Source: Kordiimonas lipolytica (GTDB taxonomy: Bacteria; Pseudomonadota; Alphaproteobacteria; Sphingomonadales; Kordiimonadaceae). From it: DNA of 64,000 nucleotides. Within the stretch, counting starts at the first letter, position 1. Each line of letters starts with the position of its first letter. Below the pieces are notes generated by a model, which worked only from the letters and a program-made list of their open reading frames with translations, was not told the origin of the DNA and did no database searches. The position numbers and the translations under genes are program-made. Of the stretch, positions 24,388 to 32,212 are shown in pieces. The stretch is taken from the NCBI RefSeq assembly GCF_001550065.1, contig NZ_LRUB01000006.1, positions 94,372 through 158,371 of the forward strand. Direction: 5' to 3'.

Positions 24388-25188
24388 CTACAGCCCGTCG
24401 GTATACCATTCATATTGCTGGAACGGCTTCAGGGGCTCCATGCCGGAAAGCACAAAGCGCGTGTCGCACGACCAGTCTTCGAAACGCTTGAGAAGCGGCC
24501 ACAGTTCCCGCTTCCAGGGCGGATTGACGCGGTTCACAGCGCCAATCATATAGTCCGGAAAGCGCAGATAGTGGCCGAAGGTGTGGCTTTCCTCGATAAT
24601 GATTTTTGACAAACGCCCCAGGAAACAAACACGTTCCACAAGCCGCATGCCGTAATCCTTCGGCACAGTCGCCACTTCTTCCGCGATGCGCGCGCTGACC
24701 CGTTCGGTGATGGCGTCGTCTACCTTGATATGGTCTTCCACATGGGTAAAGGCATCGCCTTTCATGGCGTTGGCGTCCACCAGCGCGCGGCGCCTCAGGT
24801 CTGATGGCAGCTCCTGGAAGCCGCTAACCATCCAGAAGGCAATCCGGTTCCTCAGCCGCTCCACCGACCCGCCCTTGATGACAAAATCATCGCCGCCGGC
24901 CCGCAGGCCGCCGCGGATGATGTCAATATCGTCATACCCTGTCAGGTAAATCACCGGCATATTCTTCAGGCCCTGCTTTTCCAGGGAATCGACAAAGTCG
25001 AACCCGCCTTCGCCCGGCATCTGAACGTCGCTGATAATCAGGGACGGCCGGTGCGCACGGGTGGTGGCGATCGCCTCTTCAACGGTTTCCGCGATCAGGG
25101 TTTCAAAACCGAATTGCTGGACGGCGGCGGCCTGAATTCGCAGGACGACAGGCTCATCATCCACCAGCAAAACGAGGCCTTTGTCCAT
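24388..25188 (-). CDS. Response regulator with uncharacterised C-terminal domain
   Basis: A 266-residue protein. The N-terminal receiver is complete (D10-D11 in LLVDDE, phospho-acceptor D54 in IISDVQMPG, K105 in FVIKG). The remaining roughly 145 residues are not a DNA-binding, GGDEF, EAL or HD-GYP domain that I recognise; they contain helices around ITERVSARIAEEVATVPKDY and a WKRELWPLLKRFEDWSCDTRF segment. The ATG at 25188 follows AGGACG; a TTG two codons earlier is less likely. It starts 12 bases after the mgtE stop, so it is probably cotranscribed with mgtE and perhaps with the M28 gene. No histidine kinase is nearby. Confidence 0.85.
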   Translation of the reverse strand: MDKGLVLLVDDEPVVLRIQAAAVQQFGFETLIAETVEEAIATTRAHRPSLIISDVQMPGEGGFDFVDSLEKQGLKNMPVIYLTGYDDIDIIRGGLRAGGDDFVIKGGSVERLRNRIAFWMVSGFQELPSDLRRRALVDANAMKGDAFTHVEDHIKVDDAITERVSARIAEEVATVPKDYGMRLVERVCFLGRLSKIIIEESHTFGHYLRFPDYMIGAVNRVNPPWKRELWPLLKRFEDWSCDTRFVLSGMEPLKPFQQYEWYTDGL

Positions 25189-25200
25189 GTGCAAAGCGTC

Positions 25201-26673
25201 CTAGAGCAGAAACAGGGCGGCCAGCCCCAGGAATGCGAAAAAGCCCACCACATCAGTGATCGTGGTCACGAACACGCTGGAGGCGATGGCAGGATCAGCG
25301 CCCGCCTTATTGAGCCCAAGGGGCACAAGCACACCGCTGAGCCCCGCGACAACCATATTGACCAACATGGCGATCGCGAACAAGAGCCCCAAACCGGCAT
25401 TGCCGAACCAGATCCAGGCCACCAGACCGGAAAAGACAGCCAGCGCGAAGCCATTGACGGCTGCGGCTGCGAGTTCCCGGTTCACCACGCGGAGGGCGTT
25501 GGTTGAGCTGAGGTCCTTGGTGGCGATTGCGCGCACGGCAACGGTCATTGTCTGGGTGCCTGCGTTCCCTCCCATGGAGGCCACAATGGGCATCAGAACC
25601 GCCAGCGCCACCATCTGTTCGATCGTGGCGTCGAAAAGCCCGATGACCACAGACGCCAGGATCGCGGTACCAAGGTTCACGAAAAGCCAGGTAAAGCGGT
25701 CTTTCGTTACTTCAAGGAAGTTCTCGTTTACGCCGGATTCTTCAGACACACCGGCAAGGGCCAGGATATCTTCCTGGGCCTCGTCGCCGATCACTTCGAC
25801 CACGTCGTCAACCGTGACCACACCGACCAGCCGCTGGCTCTGGTCCACCACACCGGCGGAAATCAGGTGGTATTTGCTGAACTGGTAGGCCACTTCTTCC
25901 TGGTCGGCCGTGACATCCACAAGCGTTGGGTCATCATCCATGATCTCGCCGATGGTCACAGGGCGGTGGGTGCGCATCACGCGAGACAGCGGCACTGTCC
26001 CCACAGGCTTGTGCGACGGATCAACCACGAAGATGTCATAGAAATCGTCCGGGATATCCTCGTTCTCAGAACGCAGATAGTCGATGGTCTGACCCACTGT
26101 CCAGAACTGGGGCACCGCCACCAGGTCGCGGCTCATCAGACGGCCGGCGGATTCTTCCGGATAGCTCAGGCTTTCCTCGATCGCCACCCGGTCGTCAGCT
26201 GCCAGCGAGCGCAGAACCTCTTCCCGGTCCTCATCGTCCAGTTCACCAAGAACGTAAACGGCGTCATCGGTCTCGAGCTCGGTGACCGCGTCGGCGATCT
26301 GCTCGTTGGGCATATGCTCATAGAGGTCGTCCTGGGCCGCGCCCTCAACCTCGATAAGCACGTCAGGGTCCAGCCGTTCGCCAAGTAGCTCGATGAAGCC
26401 AACACGCTGCGGCGACGACATAACCTCAAGAAGGTCGGCGATGTCTGCGGCGTGCAGGTCTTCAACCAGATCGACAGCCTGGTCCTGGTTGTTTTCCTTA
26501 ACCGCGCTCAGGACCTGCTGGATAAATTCCTTGTCCTGGTGAACTTCAAGTTCGGGCCCTTCGTCCAGCTCTTCCTTAGCCTGCTCTTCCTCGTCGTGGG
26601 GCGGCTCGCCTTCGGGTGGCATGGTCAGCACATCATCTTCGGGCAGATCTGGATTTTTTTCCTTTTCAGCCAT
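25201..26673 (-). CDS. mgtE: Magnesium transporter MgtE
   Basis: A 490-residue protein with an acidic N-terminus, the MgtE N domain (about 50-155: VLSAVKENNQDQAVDLVEDL, LLEVMSSPQRVGFIELL), two CBS domains (about 160-290, with YPEESAGRLMSRD and IMDDDPTLVDVTADQEEVAY), the plug helix, and five membrane segments in the last 180 residues including the pore-lining NAGTQTMTVAVRAIA. It is a Mg-gated Mg2+ channel. GGGGAGG precedes the ATG at 26673. I see no M-box riboswitch in the 137 bases between this start and the tRNA terminator. The response regulator gene follows at once. Confidence 0.95.
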   Translation of the reverse strand: MAEKEKNPDLPEDDVLTMPPEGEPPHDEEEQAKEELDEGPELEVHQDKEFIQQVLSAVKENNQDQAVDLVEDLHAADIADLLEVMSSPQRVGFIELLGERLDPDVLIEVEGAAQDDLYEHMPNEQIADAVTELETDDAVYVLGELDDEDREEVLRSLAADDRVAIEESLSYPEESAGRLMSRDLVAVPQFWTVGQTIDYLRSENEDIPDDFYDIFVVDPSHKPVGTVPLSRVMRTHRPVTIGEIMDDDPTLVDVTADQEEVAYQFSKYHLISAGVVDQSQRLVGVVTVDDVVEVIGDEAQEDILALAGVSEESGVNENFLEVTKDRFTWLFVNLGTAILASVVIGLFDATIEQMVALAVLMPIVASMGGNAGTQTMTVAVRAIATKDLSSTNALRVVNRELAAAAVNGFALAVFSGLVAWIWFGNAGLGLLFAIAMLVNMVVAGLSGVLVPLGLNKAGADPAIASSVFVTTITDVVGFFAFLGLAALFLL

Positions 26674-26810
26674 GTATGCCTCCCCTGATTTGCTCGAAAT
26701 AATGTTGGTTTTTTGGCGCACCCCCAACTGGTGCCGCTATTCATTCTTAAGTGATAAAAGAAAGCCCCAAAGGTTTCCAGCGAAAGGTGGAGAAAAGATG
26801 CGCGCCGCAA

Positions 26811-26845
26811 TAAAAAGAAAACCCGCAGGGCGTTCCCTACGGGCT
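26811..26845 (-). terminator. Terminator following tRNA-Leu
   Basis: On the minus strand, GCCCGTAGGG, a four-base loop and CCCTGCGGG form a 9-bp stem with one G-U pair, followed by TTTTCTTTTTA. It begins 6 bases after the tRNA 3' end and would stop transcription before mgtE. Confidence 0.8.
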
Positions 26846-26850
26846 TTCAT

Positions 26851-26937
26851 TGGTGCGGCCGAGAAGACTCGAACTTCCACGGGTGTTACCCCACAGCGAC
26901 CTCAACGCTGCGCGTCTACCAATTCCGCCACGGCCGC
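26851..26937 (-). tRNA. tRNA-Leu (anticodon GAG)
   Basis: The 87-base minus-strand sequence folds as a class II tRNA: acceptor GCGGCCG / CGGCCGC, D-loop AATTGGTAGACGC, anticodon stem CAGCG / CGCTG closing the loop TTGAGGT (anticodon GAG, reading CUC/CUU), a long variable arm TGGGGTAACACCCG, and T-arm with GTTCGAGTC. CCA is encoded at 26851-26853 (as TGG on the plus strand). The long variable arm and D-loop fit leucine. Confidence 0.95.
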
Positions 26938-26950
26938 GAGGTCGGGCGCT

Positions 26951-26979
26951 TATCTATCAAGGAAGCCCCTGCCCCGCAA
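26951..26979 (-). promoter_or_regulatory. Possible sigma-70 promoter of tRNA-Leu
   Basis: On the minus strand TTGCGG (26979-26974) and TAGATA (26956-26951) are separated by 17 bases and lie 13 bases before the tRNA 5' end. The -10 match is moderate, so this is a position-based suggestion. Confidence 0.35.
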
Positions 26980-27052
26980 GCGGAAAATGACATGATTTTG
27001 AAACTATCTGAAAAAGCCCGGTTTTCCTGACGGTCACAGGCGGCTGGGGAGC

Positions 27053-27334
27053 CTAAACCTGAAGCTGGCTCATCATCCGCGTGATGGACACACCGATCTT
27101 TTCGCCCACGATCATGATCTCGCCGCGCGCGATCAGCTCATTGTTGGCGTATACCCAGCATTCGTCTTCATGCTTGGCGTCCAGGTCGATCACCGCACCC
27201 CGGCCCATCTTCAAAAGCTGGCGAATAGGCATGTGGGTACGCCCGAGCACGACGGTGATTTCAACGGTAACCCTGTTAACAGCCTGATAATTCATCATTT
27301 CCTCGTCTGGAAAACGCTGGGGCCAGCTTGCCAC
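27053..27334 (-). CDS. FliN-like / SpoA-domain protein
   Basis: A protein of up to 93 residues made of one SpoA (FliN C-terminal) domain: VTVEITVVLGRTHMPIRQLL, GRGAVIDLDAKHEDECWVYANN, LIARGEIMIVGEKIGVSITRM. In flagella this domain forms the C-ring with FliM and FliG; in type III secretion it forms the sorting platform. The start could be GTG at 27334 (AAGGA before it) or the double ATG at 27298/27295 (GAGG before it). No other flagellar gene is in the window, so the gene is isolated between tRNA-Leu and lipB. The short length is close to small FliN proteins. Confidence 0.8.
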   Translation of the reverse strand: MASWPQRFPDEEMMNYQAVNRVTVEITVVLGRTHMPIRQLLKMGRGAVIDLDAKHEDECWVYANNELIARGEIMIVGEKIGVSITRMMSQLQV

Positions 27335-27477
27335 GGCATCCTTATCAAATGATTAACCCAAAAGATCAGCACACTTCAAGCACCGTCATGGCCCGCCTCA
27401 CAGGAAACTTTCTTGGCTCACACGCGCAAAAGCGGTATGTAACGCCCAAGGTTTAGGTATTTTGTGAGTTTTTGGCC

Positions 27478-28260
27478 ATGGCAGACCAGTTTCCCCTTGA
27501 GTGGCGAATCAGCGACGAGCTTGTCGCCTACCCCGATGCGCTTGAAGAGATGGAAGAGCGTGTGCGTGCGATTCGTGCGGGCGAGGCGGCTGAGATGGTC
27601 TGGTGCCTGGAACACCCGCCGCTTTATACCGCCGGCACCAGTGCCGACCCTGCCGATCTGGTAGACCCGGACCGCTTCCCCGTCTATGACGCGGGCCGCG
27701 GCGGGCAATATACCTATCATGGCCCGGGCCAGCGCGTGGTCTACTTCCTTCTGGACCTGAAGAAGCGCGGCAAGGACGTGCGCCAGTTCATCTATGGGCT
27801 TGAGGAAGTGATCATCCAGTCGCTGGCCAAGTTCGGCGTGACGGCAGAGCGCCGCAAGGGCCGCGTGGGCGTTTGGGTTGAGCGTGGGGGCGGACGCGAA
27901 GACAAGGTTGCCGCCATCGGCGTACGCGTGCGCCAGTGGGTGACTTATCACGGCATCGCCATCAATGTGGAACCTGACCTCAGCCATTTCGAGGGCATCG
28001 TGCCCTGCGGCATTTCCGAACACGGCGTGACGTCGATGGCAGACCTTGGCCTGCCGATCACCATGGATGACCTGGATGTGGTGCTCAGGGAAGTGTTCGA
28101 CGACATTTTCGGCATTGAGGCCCGCCCGATGACGCTCCAGTACCAGGAAGCGCCCGAAGGCCCCAAGGCCAAGCAGCCGTATGAAGCCCAGCCGACCGAA
28201 AGCGGCGAAGTCGAAACGGGCGAGCGACCCGAGGAAAGCCATCCGGTTTTCCAGATTTAG
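27478..28260 (+). CDS. lipB: Octanoyltransferase LipB
   Basis: A 260-residue enzyme that transfers octanoate from acyl carrier protein to lipoyl domains. The motifs are [17 protein letters not shown] near 73-89, catalytic lysine K143 ([10 protein letters not shown]) and catalytic cysteine C177 ([16 protein letters not shown]). After the catalytic domain there is an acidic, Pro-rich tail of about 40 residues not needed in E. coli LipB. The ATG at 27478 is chosen. It is convergent with the acylphosphatase gene (11-base gap). lipA is not in the window. Confidence 0.95.
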   Translation: MADQFPLEWRISDELVAYPDALEEMEERVRAIRAGEAAEMVWCLEHPPLYTAGTSADPADLVDPDRFPVYDAGRGGQYTYHGPGQRVVYFLLDLKKRGKDVRQFIYGLEEVIIQSLAKFGVTAERRKGRVGVWVERGGGREDKVAAIGVRVRQWVTYHGIAINVEPDLSHFEGIVPCGISEHGVTSMADLGLPITMDDLDVVLREVFDDIFGIEARPMTLQYQEAPEGPKAKQPYEAQPTESGEVETGERPEESHPVFQI

Positions 28261-28271
28261 CCTGCAAAGGA

Positions 28272-28565
28272 CTAGACCGTCGGTTTGATCTCGAACCGGA
28301 GCCGCACCATGCCCTGCGCCGGTTCTTTCTCCACACGGTCCACATCAGCCGCCGGCGGCCCGTTCAGGCACATCTCCAGCATCAGGTTCACATCTTCTGC
28401 ATGGCCGTAGAAAAGCGCTTCTACCGTACCGTCCAGCCGGTTCCTGACCCAGCCGTGAAGGCCAAGGCGCCGGGCTTCCTCTTCTGTCCAGCCGCGATAC
28501 CACACGCCCTGTACCTTGCCATAGATGCGGGCGCGCACTGCGATCCATTTGGTAGCGTCAGACAT
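28272..28565 (-). CDS. acyP: Acylphosphatase
   Basis: A 97-residue alpha/beta sandwich with both family signatures: RIYGKVQGVWYRGWTEEEA (the phosphate-cradling loop and the catalytic arginine) and GWVRNRLDGTVEALFYG with the catalytic asparagine in VRN. It hydrolyses acyl phosphates. It starts 10 bases downstream of the argE-type gene, so it ends a run of minus-strand genes that begins with pccB. Confidence 0.93.
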   Translation of the reverse strand: MSDATKWIAVRARIYGKVQGVWYRGWTEEEARRLGLHGWVRNRLDGTVEALFYGHAEDVNLMLEMCLNGPPAADVDRVEKEPAQGMVRLRFEIKPTV

Positions 28566-28575
28566 GCAGGACCTC

Positions 28576-29739
28576 TCAGCTGCCCATTACTTCAGCCAGA
28601 CGCTTCATGAAAGCGTCGCAGGCGTCAAGCTGGCTTTTGTCGATAAATTCATCCGGCTTGTGGGCCTGGGCAATATCGCCGGGGCCGCATACCACGGCCG
28701 GGAAATCGATGCTTTGGATATGCCCGGCTTCGGTGCCAAAGGCCACCACGGTGGTGTCGTTGCGGCCCGCGAGCGCAAGCGCTAGCGTCTCCGCGTCTGA
28801 GCCCGGCTCAGCCTTGAGGGGCGGCAGATAGGCCCACACGGTGTTTTCGGCCCGGCATTCGGGGAAGCTGGCCTGAAGGTGCGGGTTGATCACATTATCA
28901 AGGAAATCGGTATATTCCTTGAGGATCGCCGCAGGGTCTGCTGTGGGCACCGCGCGGAACTCCCAATCGAACTCGCAATAATTGGGGATGATATTGAAGG
29001 CGCTGCCGCCGGATATCGGCCCCACATTGAAACTGGTGTAGGTGGGGTCAAAACTTTCGTCATGGGGCCCGTGAATGCGCGCCTTGGCGCCCAGGCTGCC
29101 GATAAAAGTGATCAGTTCCGCCGCCACAGCCACCGCGTTGATACCGTCCTCGGGCCTGCTTGAATGCGCTTCCCTGCCCCAGATGCGGGTTTTCGACACA
29201 TACTGGCCCTTGTGGGCGTTCGCCACCTGCATGCTTGTGGGCTCGCCCACCACCACCAGGCGCGGCGCGGCAATATGATCCTTCATCAAAGGTAGAAGCG
29301 ACTGGATCCCCAGACAGCCGACCTCTTCATCATAAGTGAAAGCGAAATGGATTGGGCGTTTCAGTTCTGCCGCCTTGAAAGCCGGAACCGCCGCCAATGC
29401 GCTGGCGATAAAGCCCTTCATGTCAGCGCTGCCGCGCGCATGTAGCTTGCCGTCTTTTTCGGTCAGCTTGAACGGCTCAGTCGTCCAGTCCTGTCCGTCC
29501 ACCGGCACCACATCCGTGTGGCCGGAAAGCACAACACCGCCCGGCACATTGGGCCCGATGGTGGCGATGATATTGGCTTTTGAGCCTTCCTCATTTAGCT
29601 GAATTTCAGATTCTATTTCAAAGTCTTGCAAGTAACTTTGAATGTAACTGATTAGCTCAAGATTGGATAGGCGGCTGGTGGTGTCAAATGCCACCAGCCT
29701 TTCAAGAATTGCATCAGTCGTGTGTGTTTCGCCCGCCAC
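28576..29739 (-). CDS. argE: Acetylornithine deacetylase (M20 family)
   Basis: A metallohydrolase of about 387 residues of the ArgE branch of M20. Zinc-site motifs are visible: VVLSGHTDVVPVDGQDW, RGSADMKGFIAS, TYDEEVGCLG (general base E and ligand E), GEPTSMQVANAHKG, and the C-terminal CGPGDIAQAHKPDEF with a ligand histidine. The dimerisation domain begins at KGQYVSKTRIWGREAHSSRP. The start is uncertain: GTG at 29739 leaves one base to the pccA stop, while a TTG at 29754 would overlap it. The ArgE assignment fits the motif set, but a related deacylase is possible since no arginine genes are nearby. Confidence 0.85.
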   Translation of the reverse strand: MAGETHTTDAILERLVAFDTTSRLSNLELISYIQSYLQDFEIESEIQLNEEGSKANIIATIGPNVPGGVVLSGHTDVVPVDGQDWTTEPFKLTEKDGKLHARGSADMKGFIASALAAVPAFKAAELKRPIHFAFTYDEEVGCLGIQSLLPLMKDHIAAPRLVVVGEPTSMQVANAHKGQYVSKTRIWGREAHSSRPEDGINAVAVAAELITFIGSLGAKARIHGPHDESFDPTYTSFNVGPISGGSAFNIIPNYCEFDWEFRAVPTADPAAILKEYTDFLDNVINPHLQASFPECRAENTVWAYLPPLKAEPGSDAETLALALAGRNDTTVVAFGTEAGHIQSIDFPAVVCGPGDIAQAHKPDEFIDKSQLDACDAFMKRLAEVMGS

Positions 29740-29740
29740 C

Positions 29741-31726
29741 CTATTCGAACTCAAGGATCACGGCATCAACCGCAAGGCTGTCGCCCGCTTCGGCGTTCAC
29801 GGCCTTCACGACGCCGTCTTTTTCGGCGCGCAGGATGTTTTCCATTTTCATGGCTTCAACAACTGCGAGCGCCTGACCGGCCTTCACCTCATCGCCTTCA
29901 GCCACATTGAGGGACACCACAAGGCCCGGCATCGGGCACAACAGGAACTTGGATGTGTCCAGCTCCACCTTCTCTGGCATCAGCTTGTAAAGCTCTGCGG
30001 CACGTTCGGTCTGGATACGGATATCCATCGACACACCATCGCACGTCAGCCTCACGCCAAGCGGCAGGCGGTCGATTTCCATGGCGTAATCGACATCGTC
30101 AATCGTGGCATGGAACACCGGCTGGCCAGGCATCCAGTCACTTGTGATCTCAATGTGCTTCTTGCCGATGATGACTTCTGCATGATCTTCGAGCGGCAGG
30201 ATACCAGTGGTGACGCTGTCGCCGTTGATGGAGATCACCCAAGGGCGCTCCTGCGGGCCGTGTGGCTCTGAAATCTGGCCATCAATCTGCGTCTCGCGGG
30301 ATTTTTCAACCGCGTTGATAAAGGTGGCCGCCGCAATCATGGCTTCCTTCACTTCGTCCCGCAGCACGCCGCCTTCAAAGCCGTCAGGATATTCTTCGGC
30401 GATGAAATTTGTGGTCATGTCGCCGGACTGGAAGCGCGGGTGCGCCATCAGGGCCGCAAGGAACGGGATATTGTGGGCGATACCGCGAATATAATATTCG
30501 TCCAGCGCCCGGCGCTGGGCCGCGATGGCCTCATCCCGCGTTTTGCCCGTGGTGATCAGCTTGGCGATCATCGGGTCGTAGAACATGGAGATTTCAGCGC
30601 CTTCATAAACGCCAGTGTCAACACGCACGGCCTCATCCTCGGACGGGCGCACATAGCGCGTCAGACGGCCAATGGACGGCAGGAAGCCACGGAAGGGGTC
30701 TTCCGCATAGACGCGCGTCTCGATGGACCAACCGGTCAGCTTCACATCGTCCTGCGTGAGCGCCAATTTTTCGCCGTTCGCAACGCGCAGCATCTGCTCC
30801 ACAAGGTCCACGCCCGTGACCTGCTCGGTCACAGGGTGTTCCACCTGCAGGCGGGTGTTCATTTCAAGGAAATAGAAGTTCTTGTGCTTGTCCACAATGA
30901 ACTCAACCGTACCGGCACTGCAATAATCCACAGCTTTCGACAGTGCCACGGCCTGCTCGCCCATGGCTTTGCGGGTTGCTTCGTCAAGGAACGGGCTTGG
31001 CGCTTCTTCAACCACTTTCTGGTGACGGCGCTGGATCGAACATTCGCGCTCGCCCAGGTAAATCACGTTGCCGTGCTTGTCGCCCAGCACCTGAATTTCG
31101 ATATGGCGGGGCTCTTCAACGAACTTCTCGATAAATACCCGGTCATCGGCGAAGGATGTGCGCGCCTCATTCTGGGCGGAAATAAAGCCTTCCTTGGCTT
31201 CTTCGTCATTATAGGCGATGCGCATGCCCTTGCCGCCACCGCCCGCGGACGCCTTCAGCATCACGGGATAACCGATCTCGGCAGAGATTTTGGCGGCCTC
31301 TTCGGCGTCCTTGATGATGCCCATATGGCCCGGCACGGTGGAAACGCCGGCTTCCGCCGCCAGTTTCTTTGATGTGATCTTGTCGCCCATGGCGTCGATG
31401 GCCTTCGGGTCCGGCCCGATAAAGGCAATGCCCGCCTTCTGCACCGCTTCCACGAAGCTCGCGCGCTCTGACAGGAAACCGTAGCCAGGGTGGATCGCTT
31501 CAGCGCCTGTGTCCTTGGCGGCCTGCAGGATCTTGTCAGCCAGCAGGTAGCTTTCCGCCGCCGCCGGTGGGCCGATATGCACGGCCTCATCCGCCATTTC
31601 CACATGCAGCGCGTCGGCGTCAGCGTCGGAATATACGGCAACCGTCTTGATGCCCATGCGCCGTGCGGTCTTGATCACGCGGCATGCAATTTCACCCCTA
31701 TTGGCAATCAGGATCTTACTGAACAT
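29741..31726 (-). CDS. pccA: Acetyl/propionyl-CoA carboxylase alpha subunit (biotin carboxylase plus biotin carrier)
   Basis: A 661-residue biotin enzyme: an N-terminal biotin carboxylase (ILIANRGEIACRVIKTARRM, GPDPKAIDAMGDKITSK, ATP-grasp loop KASAGGGGKGMRI, YLGERECSIQRRHQKVVEEA, MNTRLQVEHPVTEQVTG), a BT-type interaction region (about 500-580) and a C-terminal biotinyl domain with K627 in VEAMKMEN, 34 residues from the end. With PccB it carboxylates propionyl-CoA (and perhaps acetyl-CoA) to feed the methylmalonyl pathway. pccB lies upstream, separated by two small membrane-protein genes; the argE-type gene follows with one base between. The propionyl choice is from overall similarity; a methylcrotonyl or geranyl version is less likely. 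Confidence 0.92.
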   Translation of the reverse strand: MFSKILIANRGEIACRVIKTARRMGIKTVAVYSDADADALHVEMADEAVHIGPPAAAESYLLADKILQAAKDTGAEAIHPGYGFLSERASFVEAVQKAGIAFIGPDPKAIDAMGDKITSKKLAAEAGVSTVPGHMGIIKDAEEAAKISAEIGYPVMLKASAGGGGKGMRIAYNDEEAKEGFISAQNEARTSFADDRVFIEKFVEEPRHIEIQVLGDKHGNVIYLGERECSIQRRHQKVVEEAPSPFLDEATRKAMGEQAVALSKAVDYCSAGTVEFIVDKHKNFYFLEMNTRLQVEHPVTEQVTGVDLVEQMLRVANGEKLALTQDDVKLTGWSIETRVYAEDPFRGFLPSIGRLTRYVRPSEDEAVRVDTGVYEGAEISMFYDPMIAKLITTGKTRDEAIAAQRRALDEYYIRGIAHNIPFLAALMAHPRFQSGDMTTNFIAEEYPDGFEGGVLRDEVKEAMIAAATFINAVEKSRETQIDGQISEPHGPQERPWVISINGDSVTTGILPLEDHAEVIIGKKHIEITSDWMPGQPVFHATIDDVDYAMEIDRLPLGVRLTCDGVSMDIRIQTERAAELYKLMPEKVELDTSKFLLCPMPGLVVSLNVAEGDEVKAGQALAVVEAMKMENILRAEKDGVVKAVNAEAGDSLAVDAVILEFE

Positions 31727-31738
31727 AAAACGGGTCCC

Positions 31739-31975
31739 TTATTCCTTGTTTTTCTTCCACCGGCGCCCAGACGCCAGGTACCAGAGCGCGCCAATCACAG
31801 CCGCCCCCAGCATGAAATAGATGCTGCCACCGCCCTTGCTGAAGAAGGTGGCGCCAAGCGCAAAACCAAATACACCACCCAGGATGAAGGCCCAGATAGC
31901 AACGGAGCGTAATTCGGAGCGTTTGGCGATACCGCCAACCTTGTCTTCCGCGTCTTTGGGGATTGGTCTAGCCAT
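31739..31975 (-). CDS. Small membrane protein of the pcc locus (two membrane segments)
   Basis: A 78-residue protein with a hydrophilic N-terminus, two predicted membrane helices (about 23-43 and 50-66: VAIWAFILGGVFGFALGATF and SIYFMLGAAVIGALWYLAS) and a basic end GRRWKKNKE. No family recognised; the helices do not resemble the OadG gamma subunit of decarboxylase pumps. The ATG at 31975 overlaps the upstream small gene by 8 bases; another ATG at 31987 is possible. pccA starts 12 bases after its stop. Confidence 0.7.
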   Translation of the reverse strand: MARPIPKDAEDKVGGIAKRSELRSVAIWAFILGGVFGFALGATFFSKGGGSIYFMLGAAVIGALWYLASGRRWKKNKE

Positions 31976-32189
31976 CGGATTTTTCATCCTGTTTGTCGTC
32001 CTTGCCGATGTCCTTCATCATGTCGGCGTTCTTTTTGAACAACCAGAAGGCAAAGCTGAACATCAAGAGGCTCACACCGCCAGTGTAGCGCATTGGCTCT
32101 TCGGTGCCGAAGCCCAGGTAAGTGCCGACGATCATGATGATGCCCACGATCAGGCAGCCCCATATGCCGATTTTCTGTGCCGTCGTCAT
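31968..32189 (-). CDS. Small membrane protein of the pcc locus (second)
   Basis: A 73-residue protein with two membrane helices (about 7-25 and 35-51: IGIWGCLIVGIIMIVGTYLG and YTGGVSLLMFSFAFWLF) and a strongly charged C-terminus (KKNADMMKDIGKDDKQDEKS). No family recognised. It begins 23 bases after the pccB stop and overlaps the next small gene, so both are almost surely transcribed with pccB and pccA. Confidence 0.72.
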   Translation of the reverse strand: MTTAQKIGIWGCLIVGIIMIVGTYLGFGTEEPMRYTGGVSLLMFSFAFWLFKKNADMMKDIGKDDKQDEKSDG

Positions 32190-32212
32190 AGGTATCCCTC
32201 CCCAATCTCAGC

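Noticed and set aside
26674..26810. M-box (magnesium) riboswitch before mgtE
   Set aside because: The leader is short and no series of conserved M-box stems is visible.
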